Origin: Planctomycetia bacterium
GTDB taxonomy: Bacteria; Planctomycetota; Phycisphaerae; Phycisphaerales; SM1A02
Reading direction: 5' to 3'
Assembly: GCA_005798965.1 (NCBI GenBank)
Contig: SYIB01000179.1
Location: forward strand, 1 to 7,127
DNA length: 7,127 nucleotides
The stretch's first letter is position 1, and each line of letters opens with the position of its first letter. Under the pieces are notes generated by a model. It was not told the origin of the DNA. It searched no databases and was given only the letters and a program-made list of their open reading frames with translations. The position numbers and the translations under genes are program-made. Shown here one piece after another: positions 6,001-7,127 of this stretch.

Positions 6001-6006
6001 AGGAGG
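6001..6006 (+). promoter_or_regulatory. Strong Shine-Dalgarno site AGGAGG
   Basis: AGGAGG lies 5 bases upstream of the ATG at 6012. It is the best ribosome binding site in the window and is the main support for the 61-residue gene being real. The stretch before it (5971-6000) is AT-richer than its surroundings and contains TAGAGT and TAGCCT, possible -10 elements, but no convincing -35. Confidence 0.75.
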
Positions 6007-6011
6007 ATTTC

Positions 6012-6197
6012 ATGCCCATTCTCATCGCCCTCGCTGCACTGGCACTGGTCGCCCTGCTTGCGGCCACCTTCGCCTACTGGAAGGGACTCGACGTCGTTGC
6101 TGAGTTCGCACTCAGCCCATCTGGATTCGTGATCGCCGCGGCCATCGCCATCGCCATCGTCTGGGCGGCGCTCACACGGCACAAGCGAGCCTCGTGA
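6012..6197 (+). CDS. Small two-helix membrane protein of unknown function
   Basis: 61 residues. There are two hydrophobic segments, about 2-22 (PILIALAALALVALLAATFA) and about 36-55 (a run of Ala, Ile and Val), joined by a short polar loop, with a basic tail 'TRHKRAS'. The positive tail and loop suggest both ends could be cytoplasmic, forming a hairpin. It has an excellent AGGAGG site. Its stop overlaps the next gene as GTGA (6194-6197), so the two are probably coupled. It begins 36 bp after serC and could be read from the same transcript. I do not recognise a family. Confidence 0.75.
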   Translation: MPILIALAALALVALLAATFAYWKGLDVVAEFALSPSGFVIAAAIAIAIVWAALTRHKRAS

Positions 6198-6724
6198 GGC
6201 CGACTCCCCGGTTGATGATCGAGTTCGTCGCCCTTCCGGCGGCCTGGCTGGCTGTGTTCGTGGCAGTCGTGAAGTGGGAAGGCAGGCCAAGCGGCTCCAA
6301 TGTGGAACTGCAAAAGGCTGTCACGCTGTTGGCCTGGACGACCAGCATCGCCGCTGCCGTGCTCCTGTTCGCAGGGCACCTGGTCATCCAGTGGATCCGA
6401 GAGTTTTTGCAGCAGCGTTTCCAGTTTACGCCTGCAGATGTGCTGGCCTTGACCAGGTCCGGCTTTTTCTACTTCGCCAGCTTGCTGGTGATTCTGCTCA
6501 TCGTGGAGCAGTCCCTCGTTCCCGTGCGCGGCGCACTACTGATCCTCCTCGCCACCATGACGGCCATCATGTTCACCGAGGTCCTTCCGGCCTTGCAGTC
6601 CGGCAACCACGTACAGCTCAAGCTGGGCTTGGCCCGGGTTAAGACGGCAGCGCTGCTGGTCGTGGTGTTGGTCATCGTGGCCATGTTCATCTCCCATGGG
6701 GTCATGGGTAAGAACCTCACCTAG
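6194..6724 (+). CDS. Multi-pass membrane protein of unknown function
   Basis: 176 residues from a GTG start that overlaps the previous stop (GTGA). An ATG at 6215 (residue 8) is an alternative, but neither has a good ribosome binding site, which fits coupling to the upstream gene. Five hydrophobic helices are visible, at about 9-27, 42-66, 89-106, 110-130 and 149-169. The longest soluble part is about 67-88 ('WIREFLQQRFQFTPADVLAL'-like sequence), which would be an amphipathic loop between helices 2 and 3. No catalytic or transport motif is seen. The context (a 61-residue membrane gene before and a zinc-motif membrane gene after) suggests a small membrane complex, but this is inference. Confidence 0.78.
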   Translation: MRPTPRLMIEFVALPAAWLAVFVAVVKWEGRPSGSNVELQKAVTLLAWTTSIAAAVLLFAGHLVIQWIREFLQQRFQFTPADVLALTRSGFFYFASLLVILLIVEQSLVPVRGALLILLATMTAIMFTEVLPALQSGNHVQLKLGLARVKTAALLVVVLVIVAMFISHGVMGKNLT

Positions 6725-6785
6725 GCCAGCGCGGATCGGCGAACGAGTCCTGCCTTGGCACACTTCCTTCACTAAGGAGCAACTC

Positions 6786-7034
6786 ATGAAGATGCCCGAA
6801 ACGGAACGACGAGCGGTTCGGCTCTTGGCCCCCGGAACGCTGGCACTCACGTTCATCATCGGTGGACTGTGCGGATGGGGCTTCGCATCCCTCATGCCTC
6901 CGCCGGGTGCACATCGCGTCTGCGACGAATGCGGTGGTGACGGCGAAGATGGGGTCGCATATCTGTCAGTGGTCATCGAGAGCTTCCTAAGCGAGACCTG
7001 CAAGGCTTGCGGCGGGGACGGCATTCAGCCCTGA
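6786..7034 (+). CDS. Membrane-anchored mini-protein with two CxxCxGxG zinc motifs
   Basis: 82 residues from ATG 6786, chosen because AAGGAG (6774-6779) lies 6 bases upstream; the frame is open earlier but that part overlaps the previous gene and has no good start signal. A basic N-terminus is followed by one hydrophobic helix (about 16-37, 'GTLALTFIIGGLCGWGFASL'), then two motifs, CDECGGDG (46-53) and CKACGGDG (72-79). Each matches CxxCxGxG, the zinc-knuckle repeat of DnaJ. Two such repeats normally bind one zinc ion. The J-domain and substrate-binding domains of DnaJ are absent. With the N-in/C-out topology expected of a basic N-terminus, the zinc site would be outside the cytoplasm, which is unusual. 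It could be a zinc or redox protein, or a chaperone-like adaptor; the function is unknown. Confidence 0.8.
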   Translation: MKMPETERRAVRLLAPGTLALTFIIGGLCGWGFASLMPPPGAHRVCDECGGDGEDGVAYLSVVIESFLSETCKACGGDGIQP

Positions 7035-7091
7035 CCGACCGAAGCCTCACGGCCGTCCGAGGCGACTTCGCAAGCCGGAGTTCGTGAGCCG

Positions 7092-7127
7092 TCAGCGGAG
7101 CTTCTTCAGGCGGATGTTGCGGAACTC
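7092..7127 (-). CDS. C-terminal end of a DUF1080-type protein (5' part beyond the window)
   Basis: Only 11 residues, EFRNIRLKKLR, and a TGA stop (7092-7094) lie in the window. 'EFRNIR.K.L' followed closely by a stop is the typical C-terminus of DUF1080 proteins (3-keto-disaccharide hydrolase-like, beta-jelly-roll fold), which are very numerous in Planctomycetota. It is convergent with the zinc-motif gene, 57 bp away. The call rests on this short signature alone. Confidence 0.6.
   Translation of the reverse strand, partial: EFRNIRLKKLR

Noticed and set aside
7046..7088. CTCACG...CGTGAG inverted repeat as a terminator between the convergent genes
   Set aside because: A six-base stem with a loop over 30 bases and no T-run is too weak to call.
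1..7127. CRISPR array, tRNA, rRNA, insertion sequence or phage genes
   Set aside because: No regularly spaced repeats, cloverleaf sequence, rRNA core motifs, transposase motifs or terminal inverted repeats were seen on either strand.

Overview
This window most likely comes from a member of the Planctomycetota, probably class Phycisphaerae. The DNA is GC-rich throughout. It carries a pseudopilin-type gene next to a secreted protein with a C-terminal dockerin-like double repeat of the 'VDGADLG.LLS.W' type, and the last bases encode what looks like the C-terminus of a DUF1080 protein. Each of these families is common in planctomycetes. The lineage is inferred from gene content, as no rRNA or marker gene is present.

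Layout. (1) 1-1683: a divergent pair separated by only 24 bp. On the minus strand is a prepilin/pseudopilin-like protein that runs off the left edge. On the plus strand is a secreted dockerin-domain protein. (2) 1771-2708, minus strand: a two-gene unit with a stand-alone HD-GYP domain protein (probable cyclic-di-GMP phosphodiesterase) followed 26 bp later by a 104-residue protein that resembles sigma-70 region 4 alone. Both have AAAGGA-type ribosome binding sites. (3) 2709-2820: a divergent regulatory region with a stem-loop in the HD-GYP leader and a perfect 14-bp palindrome. (4) 2821-5975, plus strand: DUF1015 protein, D-3-phosphoglycerate dehydrogenase-like protein (serA-like) and phosphoserine aminotransferase (serC), tightly packed with an ATGA overlap between the last two. 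This is the front of the phosphorylated serine pathway; no phosphoserine phosphatase gene is visible. (5) 6012-7034, plus strand: three small membrane-protein genes of unknown function, the last with two CxxCxGxG zinc-binding motifs. (6) 7092-7127, minus strand: the tail of a DUF1080 gene.

The serine operon is the most interesting part. SerC keeps its key residues. The SerA-like protein keeps the NAD-binding motif and the catalytic arginine, but by hand alignment it has Ala and Gly where the family has its catalytic Glu and His. The DUF1015 protein is about half the usual length and lacks the DGHHR-type motif expected in that family. Two degenerate-looking proteins beside an intact serC suggest a modified serine pathway or repurposed paralogues. 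The pairing of HD-GYP with a region-4-only HTH protein may be a second small regulatory module.
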